A stretch of 64,000 bases of DNA. It comes from Pseudoscardovia suis. Lineage in GTDB: Bacteria > Actinomycetota > Actinomycetes > Actinomycetales > Bifidobacteriaceae. Below the pieces are notes generated by a model that was not told where the DNA came from, searched no databases, and was given only the letters and a program-made list of their open reading frames with translations. A program made the position numbers and the translations under genes. How positions within the stretch are numbered: position 1 is the stretch's first letter; every line of letters begins with the position of its first letter. The stretch lies in NCBI RefSeq assembly GCF_002797875.1, contig NZ_PGFC01000003.1:62001-126000 (forward strand). Direction: 5' to 3'. Shown here one piece after another: positions 9,683 to 18,633 of the stretch.

Positions 9683-10498
9683 TCAAGCGAGACCAACAAT
9701 TCGTAAATAAAGATCAGCGATGACCTGACCGGCGAAAACGCCGATCCAAGCCCCCACAACCATGGAAGGGCCGAACGGTATCCCACCATGGATAGAGACC
9801 TTCTTACGTACCATTTGTATCAAAGCCAGCAGACCTCCCACGATGAAGGCCATGAAGGCTCCGACGATGAACTGCTTCCAGCCCAGCCATCCCATGTTCA
9901 TGCCGAGCAGGAACGCAAGCTTGACGTCACCGTCTCCCATGCCTCCTGCCCAGATGATGCTGAGCACGAAGTAGAACACATACAATATCGCGCCACAGAT
10001 GACGGCGCGGCCTAACGCACCCCAGTTGTTTGTCATGCCGGAAGCAAGGGCAAGCAGCACGATGCTCACTGCGTATGACGGCAACACGATGACGTTAAGA
10101 ATGATGTGATGGTCGATGTCCATGTATGCCACAACGATGCTGATCGCCATCAGATACAGGAACGCAGGCAACGCCCACCACGAGTACTCCCCCGCCACTG
10201 CACCGTAGACGACGGCTGCCATGCACAGGCCGGTCAGGGCTTCCTGAGCCGGGCAGCGCAACGGAATGCGCTCTTTGCAGTGGCGGCACCGCCCGCCCAG
10301 CACCGCGTACGACAGCAGCGGGATGTTGTCGTACCACGCGATCTGGGCGTTGCAGTTCGCGCAGAAACTGCGCTTGGGGTTCACGATGCTGATGTGATTG
10401 GGCACGCGCCAAATCACCACACCGAGAAACGAACCCAGGAAGCATCCGAGTATGAAGGTGATGACTTCTAGTAGTGCAATGCTCACACCGTCCAGCAT
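9683..10498 (-). CDS. pilD: Prepilin peptidase (leader peptidase and N-methylase)
   Basis: This polytopic membrane aspartyl protease removes prepilin leaders and methylates the new N-terminus. The start at 10498 has AAAGGGG upstream. The cytoplasmic methylase domain carries both zinc pairs, CxxC at 46-49 and 71-74. The two catalytic aspartates lie in AYMDIDHHIILN (about 127-129) and GMGDGDVKLAFL (about 189). Both enzyme activities therefore look intact. Having the peptidase inside the locus means the pilins here do not depend on a Tad/Flp peptidase elsewhere. Its start overlaps the end of the large pilX-like gene by 16 bases. Confidence 0.95.
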   Translation of the reverse strand: MLDGVSIALLEVITFILGCFLGSFLGVVIWRVPNHISIVNPKRSFCANCNAQIAWYDNIPLLSYAVLGGRCRHCKERIPLRCPAQEALTGLCMAAVVYGAVAGEYSWWALPAFLYLMAISIVVAYMDIDHHIILNVIVLPSYAVSIVLLALASGMTNNWGALGRAVICGAILYVFYFVLSIIWAGGMGDGDVKLAFLLGMNMGWLGWKQFIVGAFMAFIVGGLLALIQMVRKKVSIHGGIPFGPSMVVGAWIGVFAGQVIADLYLRIVGLA

Positions 10499-13155
10499 GA
10501 ATACCCCTTTGCTGCTGTGCCCGACACAGGTGCAGAATCGGTGCACAGAGCGTCGAGATTGTATTCGCGCACCTTCATGAAGCCTGCGGATGCAGACTGG
10601 AGGGACGTTTCACTGGTGGCTGTGGACGTGCTGCCCGAATCGATGCGGGTATTGGTGCCCTGGGATGCCGCCGGCGCGTTCCACTGCTGCGGCGTGGTCA
10701 ATGTACGGCCGTACCTATCCGTCGTGGTCGCGGAGCATGTCTGCAATGCCACATAGGGGAACATCTCAGCGTACTGCTGCGTATTGCGGTCCGTGCCGTT
10801 GGTGCCCATGACCCAACCGCTGTTTGTGTTCATCTCTTGCAAGCACAGGGCACCGGAGTAAGCGCTGTTTGTTGCGGCGACATTGGCGCTGGAATCGAAC
10901 TTGGACGCGTCGTAGCCACCGCTCAGGCTGGACTTCAAAACGAACTTGTAGTTGAAGTTCGAATCCTTGCCCACGTATTCCGTACGCACGAATTCGACTC
11001 TGTCATCACCCAACAAGGAATTGCATGGGGTGGACACGGATTTGAGAATCGATTCCGCACCCGTGCCGTCGGTCTTAAGGCATCCGCCGTTCCACGACAG
11101 CCGCACGGGGTAACTTGTCTGGTCGTAGTCGATCGTTCCGTCGGTTTTCGTCGGCCTGTCATAGGTGATCTTGTCGTACTTCGTGTATTCGTTGTCGGCA
11201 CGCGTGCCACAGAACTTGTTGTTATATGTCTTCGACGTATCCACGCTGCCACCACGCAGAATCTGCTGATAGCACCACGATGTGAGGGGTTCGGCGTTGA
11301 CATAGCACTGCTTGGTGACGACGTTGCTGACATTCCAGTGGCCGGAACCGATTGGACGTGCCTGCATGCAGGCACCAGTGGTGCTCACGACCTGGCTGGT
11401 CTCATAGCCCGCTTCACCGCCATGGCCCAAGGACTGGAGGAACGTACGCTCGTTGTCGTTATCAATGTAACCGGTGGCACCAGGATTGCGCTTCCACTTG
11501 CCGACCGTCAGGTAGCAGGTTCTCATATCATGCTCAGGGTCGACATCTGAACCGCAACCACCGTGATCGGATTCAACACTGGTGTCTGCAGGGTACAGAA
11601 CCGAGAAGTATGAACCATTGGCAACATTTCCGGTGGCGAACTTGGTGCTGCCATCGGTACTGTTGCTCCATCCGGCGTTGATAAAGCCAAAGTAGAATGA
11701 CCACTTCTGGATCTTGTTGAGAGCACTGTTGGCGTCATTGAGCTCGGCAGTAGTGTCATAGCCCGGCTTGCCATTGAGAAGATCGACCTTGGTGCCTGTG
11801 GAATGGCCGCTGGAATCGTAGTGATTCGGGGTGTAGCTGGTGCCGCACTCTTGCAGCGTCGCCCATGCCGACGTGCCATAGTTCTCGCTCTTATAAGGGT
11901 CGAGACCCGTCACGCACAGATTGGTGCCCGCCAGCCGAATGGTGTCGGCCTCGGTATAGATCCACGCATTCGGGTAGCCGCCGTTGGCCTGGCATTGCGG
12001 CGTGTATGTATAGGTCATCGTGTTACCGTTGCCCTTGGGGTCATTGCTCCATGCACGTTTGAAGATACGCACCTTGGAGCCTTCGACCGGGGTGTAGCTC
12101 GTGGACACATTGCCGCTGGAATCCGCCGCAACCATGCACGTCTCATTTGCCGGGTCATCGATGTATGCGGTGCTGCCGGACTCCATATGCTCGCTGATGT
12201 GTTCGGTCCATATGCCCGTGACAGTGGCAACGTCTTTGTCATCGTTCGCCAGCGTCTGGGACGTCACTTTGATCCATGCATGCTGGGACGAACCCTGCTC
12301 ATTATCGTTGAACGTGAAGGCACCATCAGAGGAGCCTCCGACGCCGTCCCCGCCCGGCGGAATCGGGGAGCTCGACTTTTGAGTGACACCGAACTGATAA
12401 ATGCCTTGCAGCGTGATGAGAGGAAGCTGTGAATTGCCCTTGTTTGCATTGGCGTAGCGGGTGCCATACGCCTTCGCAGTCACCAAGGCATACCGTGCAT
12501 TCGAGAAATCGGTGACTCCACTCACCTTTTCGGCGGCAGGGTTGCCGGTGGAATCCGACACTGACGGATCGGACTTCCAGTACGTGATCTCCACACGGTA
12601 GGTGACACGTGCAGCGGAATAGTCATTGACATCAGACGTGCCCGGTGCGGTGGTGGATGCCGTCGCGGAGTTCATGGAGGGGCAACGCGGGGTGTCGGTA
12701 CCCATCACGCTCTGCAAATCCGCGGTGCCGTCGGAATGGGATTGCGTCACGCAGTCCAACACAATGGTGTTGCCACCTGCCGTCACGAACTGCGCTTCCT
12801 TGGGATCATCGGTACGACCGTTCGACATCGTCGCATCCGACTGGGAGTTAATCGTGGGGAAGAACGCCTGATAGTTGTCATCCGCCTTCGCCTGCTGCTG
12901 CGCGCTACGCAAGAAGCTCAGCCCCAGTTCGAGACCGGTCTCCGCGGCATACGTGGCCTGTTGCGTGCGCTTGTTCGTCTTGAAGGGGATTGCCTGCCCC
13001 ACCAACACGGATGTCACGATGGTCAGCGTCAGGATGACCATGACGGTGAACAGCAGTGCCATGATCATGGCAGCGCCCGACTCTCCATGGGCACGTTTGC
13101 GGATGCGAGCGCCGAAATGGGCGTCGCAGTACTTCCACAACGGTGTGTTCCTCAT
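10483..13155 (-). CDS. Giant PilX-like minor pilin / putative pilus tip adhesin (890 aa)
   Basis: The first 60 residues carry a basic segment, GESGAAMIMALLFTVMVI and a hydrophobic helix (about residues 28-54), as in PilX-type minor pilins that lack a classical G|FxxxE site. The remaining 830 residues are extracytoplasmic, aromatic- and Cys-rich. They hold several blocks of the form C-L/V...C...QxW: TNLCVTGL...ATLQECG...QKWSF (about 411-487), GACMQ...KQC (about 595-617), GGCLK...PCN (about 690-711) and ALCLQ...ALQTC...QQWN (about 769-826). This recalls ricin-type beta-trefoil repeats. The start at 13155 has GGGAGG upstream. A role as tip adhesin is inferred, not shown. Confidence 0.8.
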   Translation of the reverse strand: MRNTPLWKYCDAHFGARIRKRAHGESGAAMIMALLFTVMVILTLTIVTSVLVGQAIPFKTNKRTQQATYAAETGLELGLSFLRSAQQQAKADDNYQAFFPTINSQSDATMSNGRTDDPKEAQFVTAGGNTIVLDCVTQSHSDGTADLQSVMGTDTPRCPSMNSATASTTAPGTSDVNDYSAARVTYRVEITYWKSDPSVSDSTGNPAAEKVSGVTDFSNARYALVTAKAYGTRYANANKGNSQLPLITLQGIYQFGVTQKSSSPIPPGGDGVGGSSDGAFTFNDNEQGSSQHAWIKVTSQTLANDDKDVATVTGIWTEHISEHMESGSTAYIDDPANETCMVAADSSGNVSTSYTPVEGSKVRIFKRAWSNDPKGNGNTMTYTYTPQCQANGGYPNAWIYTEADTIRLAGTNLCVTGLDPYKSENYGTSAWATLQECGTSYTPNHYDSSGHSTGTKVDLLNGKPGYDTTAELNDANSALNKIQKWSFYFGFINAGWSNSTDGSTKFATGNVANGSYFSVLYPADTSVESDHGGCGSDVDPEHDMRTCYLTVGKWKRNPGATGYIDNDNERTFLQSLGHGGEAGYETSQVVSTTGACMQARPIGSGHWNVSNVVTKQCYVNAEPLTSWCYQQILRGGSVDTSKTYNNKFCGTRADNEYTKYDKITYDRPTKTDGTIDYDQTSYPVRLSWNGGCLKTDGTGAESILKSVSTPCNSLLGDDRVEFVRTEYVGKDSNFNYKFVLKSSLSGGYDASKFDSSANVAATNSAYSGALCLQEMNTNSGWVMGTNGTDRNTQQYAEMFPYVALQTCSATTTDRYGRTLTTPQQWNAPAASQGTNTRIDSGSTSTATSETSLQSASAGFMKVREYNLDALCTDSAPVSGTAAKGYSCWTV

Positions 13156-13180
13156 GATGTGATGCCTCCCTATCACATGA

Positions 13181-14422
13181 TCACATGTTTTGGATGGCGT
13201 CGTACATGCTGAACATAGGCATGTACAGTGCCAGAACCATGAAGCCAACGACGGAGCCCAGAATCAAGATCATCACAGGCTCGAGCAGCGACGTGAGCGA
13301 CTTTGCCGTGGCCTGGACCTCTTCGTCATACGCCTTGCCGGCGCTGTTGAGCATCTGATCAATGGCGCCAGCGTCTTCGCCGATGGCAACCATCTGCACC
13401 AGCATGTTCGGGTAGCAGGTCTGCAGACCCATGGCGTCGGAGAGCTTGGCGCCCTTCTCGACTTCTCGGGCGACGTTCTTCGATGCGTTCTCATACACGA
13501 TGTTGCCAGACGTGGAACCGACGATGTCGAGGGCCTCCAAAATCGGCACGCCAGACGAAAGCATGGACGCGAAATTGCGGCAGAAGCGGGCCAGGCACAC
13601 CTTGTTGTTGAGCTTGCCGAACACCGGCACGCGCAGCTTGAACGGTTCCCACCATTGGCGAATGTACATCTTGCTGCGATGCGAACGCCAATACACAGTG
13701 AAGGCGACAGCAGCGATGATGAGCGTCGGAATCGCAATAGGCGCGGCGTTGCCCATGCGCACCAACACCATGGTGATGGCGGGGAGCGTTGCACCCATCG
13801 AGTCATACATGTCTTTGAACACCGGGACGATGGTGAGGAGCATGACACCGACAAGCAGGATGGCGATGCACAGCACCACGATCGGGTATGCCATTGCGGA
13901 CTTGATCTGTTGCTGCAGCCTCACATCGGCTTCGAAGCTATCGGCGATGGTGAGCAAGGCGCCGTCGAGGAAGCCACCTGCCTCACCGGCTCGCACCATG
14001 TGCACCATGATCGGCGGGAACAGGTCGTCTTCGTTGTGCGCCATGGCATCGGAGAACGACGAACCGTTCTCGACATCGTTGACACACTGACGAAGCGCGT
14101 CACGCAAACGTTTGTTTTCGACCTGCTCGGTCACGATATTGAGCGACCGCACCAGCGGCACACCAGCGGCGACCATCGTGGCAAGCTGGCGAGCCATGAC
14201 GGCGTAATCCTTTTTCTTCGGGAAGCGGCCATTGCCGAGGGTCAGCTCCATTTGCAGACCCGTGGCATCGGCGGAATTGACCAAATCCGTCGGCATGATC
14301 CCCTGACGGCGGAGACGTTCGATGGCCTGCGAGCGTCCCGACGCCTCGATGTCACCGCTGACTTTCTGTGAATTCAGTATGCCCTTGTAATGCCATGTGG
14401 TGCTTACTGCTTCTTCAGCCAT
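13181..14422 (-). CDS. pilC: PilC, pilus assembly platform membrane protein
   Basis: PilC (type II secretion F family) is the polytopic platform on which PilB and PilT act. The 413 residues match the usual length of about 400. An N-terminal cytoplasmic region has the GDIEASGRSQAIERLRRQGI motif. Two GspF domains follow, each with the expected pattern: FARQLATMVAAGVPLVRSL-like (MARQLATMVAAGVPLVRSL) and FCRNFASMLSSGVPILEAL. Three hydrophobic helices lie near 205-230, 255-280 and 380-405. The start at 14422 has GGAGG; an upstream in-frame extension is rejected because it lacks conservation and a ribosome site. Confidence 0.96.
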   Translation of the reverse strand: MAEEAVSTTWHYKGILNSQKVSGDIEASGRSQAIERLRRQGIMPTDLVNSADATGLQMELTLGNGRFPKKKDYAVMARQLATMVAAGVPLVRSLNIVTEQVENKRLRDALRQCVNDVENGSSFSDAMAHNEDDLFPPIMVHMVRAGEAGGFLDGALLTIADSFEADVRLQQQIKSAMAYPIVVLCIAILLVGVMLLTIVPVFKDMYDSMGATLPAITMVLVRMGNAAPIAIPTLIIAAVAFTVYWRSHRSKMYIRQWWEPFKLRVPVFGKLNNKVCLARFCRNFASMLSSGVPILEALDIVGSTSGNIVYENASKNVAREVEKGAKLSDAMGLQTCYPNMLVQMVAIGEDAGAIDQMLNSAGKAYDEEVQATAKSLTSLLEPVMILILGSVVGFMVLALYMPMFSMYDAIQNM

Positions 14423-14632
14423 AACCGTTCCTCCCTCAGACACAGCATAGGCACCGTGCCTCGAGCTCTGCTCCCTCGGGATTGGCGCCAGCGCCCATCC
14501 CGCATGTTCCTTCCCTACCAGTGTAGTGCACAATCGACACACAATCGACCAAAAATTCGAAATATCGAACACATGACCATCATCCACTCCTCAGGGAGCC
14601 GGCGATCGAATGTTCGATAAATGATGGTTCCG

Positions 14633-15187
14633 TCACTTATCCTCTTCGGTCACACCATGTGATGTTGAATCGTAGGTGTATTTTTTCGTACCGTTTTCAT
14701 GCTCTCCAGTGATCGTATACGTTGCATCCCCTGTCTTGGTGACGGTGATGGTCACGCCCGCCGAGCACGTGAGGGTTTGGTCAGCCAGCGCCTTAGTGGC
14801 TCCAGAAGCCCCGCCCTCGCATATGACCGGGTAGTTCACGGGATCGCCTTTGCTGTCTTGCGTAGGCAACTTGCCTTTGTTGGACGTTGCAGCGGTCTCA
14901 ACCACGATCTGCGCGTTTTTCACATCCGACTGCGCGTCAGAATTCCATGCCGCTCTGCGTTGGTTGAGGTAAATGGGCACGGCCACTGCCGCCAGAATGC
15001 CAATGATGATGACCACCACGAGCAATTCCACCAGCGAAAAACCGCGTTGGCTCCGCTTCCCGCGCTCTGCCTGACGATGTCGATTCATCACACCATGACT
15101 TTCAAAATGGCTTTCAAAATGACTTTCAAAGACAGATTCGCAACATTCTTTGTTGCTGACTGCATTGTTGATGTTGCGGCAAATCAT
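14633..15187 (-). CDS. pilA: Type IV prepilin, probable major pilin
   Basis: The class III signal is RSQRG|FSLVELLVVVIIIGI, with Gly at -1 and Glu at +5, followed by the assembly helix and the typical AVPIYLNQRRAAWNSDAQSDVKNAQ segment. The mature protein is about 135 residues with two cysteines (VICEG and LTCSAG) that may form the C-terminal disulfide loop. Two starts are possible: 15187 (GGAAAGG upstream, about 49-residue leader) or 15088 (16-residue leader, weak ribosome site). Long leaders occur in the neighbouring pilV and pilW, so I use 15187. The three 12-bp repeats at 15095-15130 lie between the two starts. Confidence 0.88.
   Translation of the reverse strand: MICRNINNAVSNKECCESVFESHFESHFESHGVMNRHRQAERGKRSQRGFSLVELLVVVIIIGILAAVAVPIYLNQRRAAWNSDAQSDVKNAQIVVETAATSNKGKLPTQDSKGDPVNYPVICEGGASGATKALADQTLTCSAGVTITVTKTGDATYTITGEHENGTKKYTYDSTSHGVTEEDK
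15095..15130 (-). repeat. Three tandem 12-bp repeats in the pilin leader region
   Basis: On the minus strand TTTGAAAGTCAT / TTTGAAAGCCAT / TTTGAAAGTCAT run in tandem, encoding (FESH)3 if translation starts at 15187. They sit directly upstream of the alternative start at 15088. A change in copy number would alter either the leader length or the spacing to that start. Confidence 0.8.
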
Positions 15188-15511
15188 GATGAGCCTGCCT
15201 TTCCGCGCTTTCAAGTCGCCGTTGCTTTCAAGTCGCTGTTGCGTACCAGCTGGAGCTGTGTGCCAATGCCTCGAACAATCGGTGCATTAAGCACTGTGCG
15301 CCTTCGCAACACAGCCTGGTTGACGAACCCCTATCCTAGCTTCGTCACCTGCTGAACAGTTCTCAATGTAGCACAGAATTGTTCGATGAAATAACGCGTT
15401 CGAAGTTTCCGCCATCGCTCGGCGATTGCTTGATCCGCCCCTCCCCTCAACGCACATGTGCCTGCCACGCACAAACGCGGCAGGCACATCACACGACAGC
15501 GAACAGCGACG
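15188..15511. other. Intergenic region between the two pilin genes, with hairpin
   Basis: No coding potential is seen. An 11-bp perfect stem, ATGTGCCTGCC (15456-15466) with GGCAGGCACAT (15479-15489), follows the stop of the upstream pilin gene but has no U tract, so it may stabilise the 3' end or cause partial termination. The rest is AT-richer than average and probably holds a promoter for the major pilin, though I find no convincing -35/-10 pair. Confidence 0.5.
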
Positions 15512-16225
15512 TCAGCCCAGTTCACAGATCACTTCGTTGGATCCGGAATCAGCCTGGCATCCTGAAGGGACTGCATCGGCCGTAGAGACATTGAGCACCT
15601 TGTAGTACTTGCCGGTCTTCGACTTGTAAAGCAACGCCTTGATGCTCGGCGCCATGTTCACGTTGTATGCATATACGTCGAAGTTTCGTGTTGTCGGCTG
15701 CGCCCAATTGCTGGCGTCGCATGGCGTCAGGCTTGAACCCTCGTGGTTGAAATAGCAAGGGGCATACACAATTTTGACGTTCTTGGACTTGTCGAGCGTC
15801 TCAATGGGGCCATACTTGGCGCTGGACACTGTCGAACCGCTGGTCGCCGTTGATGTGGAACCCGATGTGCCCGTGTACACCTCCACTGTCTCTGCAGAGC
15901 TGCCGCATGAACCGCCGGGATTGCACGGGAACTGGCACGATCCAGTGCCCGAGGCAGAGCTCACGGACGCCTTGTCGTTGCAAGTGATTTTAACGTTGGG
16001 CATCTCACCATAATTGCTCACCATGTAGGAGTTCATGGTCGCCACCATCGTCTGCAGATCGCCACGGGTTTCCTGGAGTGCGCTGGAACGACGTTGGTTG
16101 ATGATCATGGGCATGGAAGCGGCAGCGAGAACCGCCATGATTGCAATCACCGCCAGAAGTTCGACAAGCGTGAAGCCCGTCTGCCGATTCGCCCTGCGAT
16201 GCAGAACTGTGCACATACTGGGCAT
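15512..16225 (-). CDS. Type IV prepilin-like protein
   Basis: A 16- to 17-residue leader (MPSMCTVLHRRANRQTG) precedes FTLVELLAVIAIMAVLAA, with the Glu5 that is required for pilin assembly. The mature protein is about 220 residues and has a Cys-rich middle (CQFPCNPGGSCGSS) followed by a Ser/Thr-Gly stretch. At least eight cysteines suggest several disulfides. It is larger than the next pilin, so it may be a minor or alternative subunit. The start at 16225 has GGGAAGGGAG upstream. The longer in-frame extension to 16321, rich in His/Asn/Met, lacks a ribosome site. Confidence 0.88.
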   Translation of the reverse strand: MPSMCTVLHRRANRQTGFTLVELLAVIAIMAVLAAASMPMIINQRRSSALQETRGDLQTMVATMNSYMVSNYGEMPNVKITCNDKASVSSASGTGSCQFPCNPGGSCGSSAETVEVYTGTSGSTSTATSGSTVSSAKYGPIETLDKSKNVKIVYAPCYFNHEGSSLTPCDASNWAQPTTRNFDVYAYNVNMAPSIKALLYKSKTGKYYKVLNVSTADAVPSGCQADSGSNEVICELG

Positions 16226-16332
16226 GTTGTGCTCCCTTCCCCAATTATGCATATCGTCAGCGTTGTGATGCATGGTGCTGTTGTGCATATCGCGATGAGT
16301 ATCATTCGTCTTGCAGTTCATGGCGGCTCACC

Positions 16333-17085
16333 TCACGGCATGACGACGCACTGGGCGATTGCGCTCGAAGCGTCGTAGTTGCGGGCTGTCACAATCACAT
16401 CGGTATTGCTGGCAATCACCGAACCGCCGATGGTTGCGCCATCGGAAGGTCGGAACGTCAGTTCGCTGCCGTTCACCTCAAACAGGTCACGGTTGTATGG
16501 GCTAGTTGCGGAAGGCGAATTGATGATACGGCTGGCGAACACGGCATCGGCGGAATCGTCATACGTCACAGGCCCTGTGGCACCGCTGACGAGGCGTGCG
16601 GAAGTCCAGCTCAACGTGCCCGCGTCAGACATCCTGCCGCCGGCCCATTGCGCAGTGTGATACGTGATGCGCACGCACAGGTCGGAATTCATCTGTTCCT
16701 CGGATGTGCCCTGGTTGCCCACGGCATAGCCCGGCAGCAGAACGAACAGCACCTGGTTCTTGCCATCGGCGGAGTTGGCGGTCTGCATGCCCTTGGCGAA
16801 CTGCACGAAATGGGAAATCTGCATCGTCGCAGTGCCCACTTCGGTGGCGGATTGCGTGCGCATCAGCGAGCGTTGCGACGTGTGCATGAACTGCACCATC
16901 GCAGTGGCGAACATCGTTGTAAAGATGCTGAACATGGTCATTGCGACCATGAGCTCGACGATCGTCACACCGCTTTGCGCAGGATCCGTGCCGAGTCCGC
17001 GGCGACGGAACGCCCTGAGCTTCGCCTCATGCCATTGTTTGGCCTGACGGCGAAAGAATCCTGTGATTCCAGTCATTTCGTCCAT
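16333..17085 (-). CDS. pilW: PilW-like minor prepilin
   Basis: The prepilin site is DPAQSG|VTIVELMVAMTMFSIF, with Gly -1 and Glu +5, after a long basic leader of about 38 residues. The first 50 mature residues (MVQFMHTSQRSLMRTQSATEVGTATMQISHFVQFAKG, quoted for type) resemble PilW/ComGF-type priming pilins. Only a few cysteines follow. The start at 17085 has AGAAGG 7 bases upstream; an ATG at 17148 directly behind the pilV stop also has a usable AGGGG, so the leader could be 21 residues longer. Minor pilins of this set are thought to prime the fibre and may present the large PilX-like protein at the tip. Confidence 0.85.
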   Translation of the reverse strand: MDEMTGITGFFRRQAKQWHEAKLRAFRRRGLGTDPAQSGVTIVELMVAMTMFSIFTTMFATAMVQFMHTSQRSLMRTQSATEVGTATMQISHFVQFAKGMQTANSADGKNQVLFVLLPGYAVGNQGTSEEQMNSDLCVRITYHTAQWAGGRMSDAGTLSWTSARLVSGATGPVTYDDSADAVFASRIINSPSATSPYNRDLFEVNGSELTFRPSDGATIGGSVIASNTDVIVTARNYDASSAIAQCVVMP

Positions 17086-17157
17086 CTGCGTTCCTTCTCT
17101 CCGCTCGGTCTCTCCGCCCTTTGTTTCGATTGCCATGCACGTCATCATGCGTCGCCC

Positions 17158-18066
17158 CTAGCTTTTGACGATGATATCGACTTCAGGGCTGCAATCGAGG
17201 TATTCGGACGTAGCGTACACTTCCTTTTCGCCGCTGGATCCGAAACCGCCGAACTGCCATTCGACTGCGACCGTGACGCGCAGCATCGGTTCATAGGTGG
17301 TGCTGCCCAGTTTGAACGCACCCTTCGCGCACTTGGTCGGATCGGTGATGGCAGCGGTGAGTTCAGCGGATGTGCCGTTATCGGAATCCACATATTCGGG
17401 GATGCCCATCGACGACGTGTCGATGGCAGAGCATGCGGCGTTGTTGGAACTGTAATCGCCTTCCGCGATGCGATAGCACTTGCCGACCACGGTATAGACC
17501 TTGAATTCGGTGCCGTTGGTCTCAGCGCTCGAGGTGGTGTCAACGGCAGAATACGCGATGGAACCGGAGGCGGGCGCCGTGCCGTCGGACCATGCAAGCT
17601 GGAAGTCACCATCGCGCACCACGTCGTCAGCTTTGAGCGCGTTGTATGCCTGCGTTGCCTGATCCTTGGTGGTTCCTGCCGTGATTGAAGCAAGGTAGCT
17701 GTCGCCGCTCATGCCGCGAATGCGCGAACGCACCTTTTCCATTCCGGACGTGCTCAGCGTCATGGCGGTAGCGCGCTGCTGCTGTTGGTATGACGTATGA
17801 ATGGCGCTGACTGCGAACTGCACGGCGACGGTGCCGACAAGAAGAAGGATGAGCAGTGCGACGAGCACTTCAACGATGGTGAAACCCTGCTGGTTACGCC
17901 GATGCCTTGCCAAAGCACCACGGAACCGCGCCGATGTGCCGTTCCTCTTCATCGTCGTCTGTGGTTGCGGTGCCCCACAGGCAACCGCTGTCTCCCGAGC
18001 CACGCAGTCATCCTCCGATGAGGCCTCATCCTGCCGGACCGAGGACAATATGCGTCGAATCATCAT
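17158..18066 (-). CDS. pilV: PilV-like minor prepilin
   Basis: The motif NQQG|FTIVEVLVALLILLLVG carries Gly -1 and Glu +5; the EVLVALLIL helix is typical of PilV/GspI-type minor pilins. The leader is unusually long, about 61 residues, because the only start with a good ribosome site is the ATG pair at 18066 (GGAGGAATAG upstream). An internal ATG at 17952 would give a 22-residue leader but lacks a ribosome site. It is the first gene of the minus-strand pilus operon and is followed closely by pilW. Confidence 0.85.
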   Translation of the reverse strand: MMIRRILSSVRQDEASSEDDCVARETAVACGAPQPQTTMKRNGTSARFRGALARHRRNQQGFTIVEVLVALLILLLVGTVAVQFAVSAIHTSYQQQQRATAMTLSTSGMEKVRSRIRGMSGDSYLASITAGTTKDQATQAYNALKADDVVRDGDFQLAWSDGTAPASGSIAYSAVDTTSSAETNGTEFKVYTVVGKCYRIAEGDYSSNNAACSAIDTSSMGIPEYVDSDNGTSAELTAAITDPTKCAKGAFKLGSTTYEPMLRVTVAVEWQFGGFGSSGEKEVYATSEYLDCSPEVDIIVKS

Positions 18067-18633
18067 CTATTCCTCCAGTCACAACGTCATCCGCTACGAC
18101 GCGTCGTGAAAGCCGCGGCGCCCTTCTACCCACGACGCCTGCTGGATTGGCGTTTCCTGCACACTCGGAGCGTTCCGAGCACGGCGATACGCCAGTGCGG
18201 TGTCAGGGCTGAACTTCGCCATCCCTTTCAATAGGTCACATTATACATGCCTCTACCCAATGTCCCGAATCTCGAACGAATTACATCGAACATACCTCTT
18301 GTCCATCTCTCTTCGCATCCCCTCCCCACTCGCTCCCCTGCCACACACAATCACCTAGAAAAATCCTCCAAGGACCTCGCCACTATGACCGTCATCACCA
18401 TCGTCATTCCCAATCGCACGGGCAGCAAAAGCCTGGCGTGCAGTTGCGCTGTGCGCAAGGTAACGAATGGGAGTAACGGGAACGCCTGCTCGTGCGGTAC
18501 ACTTGCTGCGTAAGACATGCGTCGGCGTAAGCCGTGTCTGGGCGCACCCACGTGGGAGTGGTTTTGCACAGGGCTAATTGCGATGACCGCAGGGCGCACG
18601 GCTGCGACGATGCATACTCGACGGGAGGGAAAG
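18067..18633. other. Divergent control region between the two pilus transcription units
   Basis: This 567-base gap separates pilV (leftward) from pilB (rightward), so it must hold the promoters of both. A perfect TATAAT for the leftward operon is listed separately. For the rightward unit TACACT at 18498-18503 could be a -10, without a clear -35. There is an imperfect hairpin with outer arms AGACA and TGTCT (about 18513-18539). I see no gene and no recognisable riboswitch. Confidence 0.5.
18240..18269 (-). promoter_or_regulatory. Putative promoter of the minus-strand pilus operon
   Basis: A perfect -10 TATAAT (plus-strand ATTATA at 18240-18245) has a weak -35 TTCGGG 18 bases upstream (18264-18269). 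It points leftward, about 170 bases before the pilV start, in the only long gap from which that operon can start. Confidence 0.5.

Noticed and set aside
10499-10546. Longer N-terminus of the prepilin peptidase
   Set aside because: The extra 16 residues overlap the upstream gene further and lack the AAAGGGG ribosome site found before the ATG at 10498.
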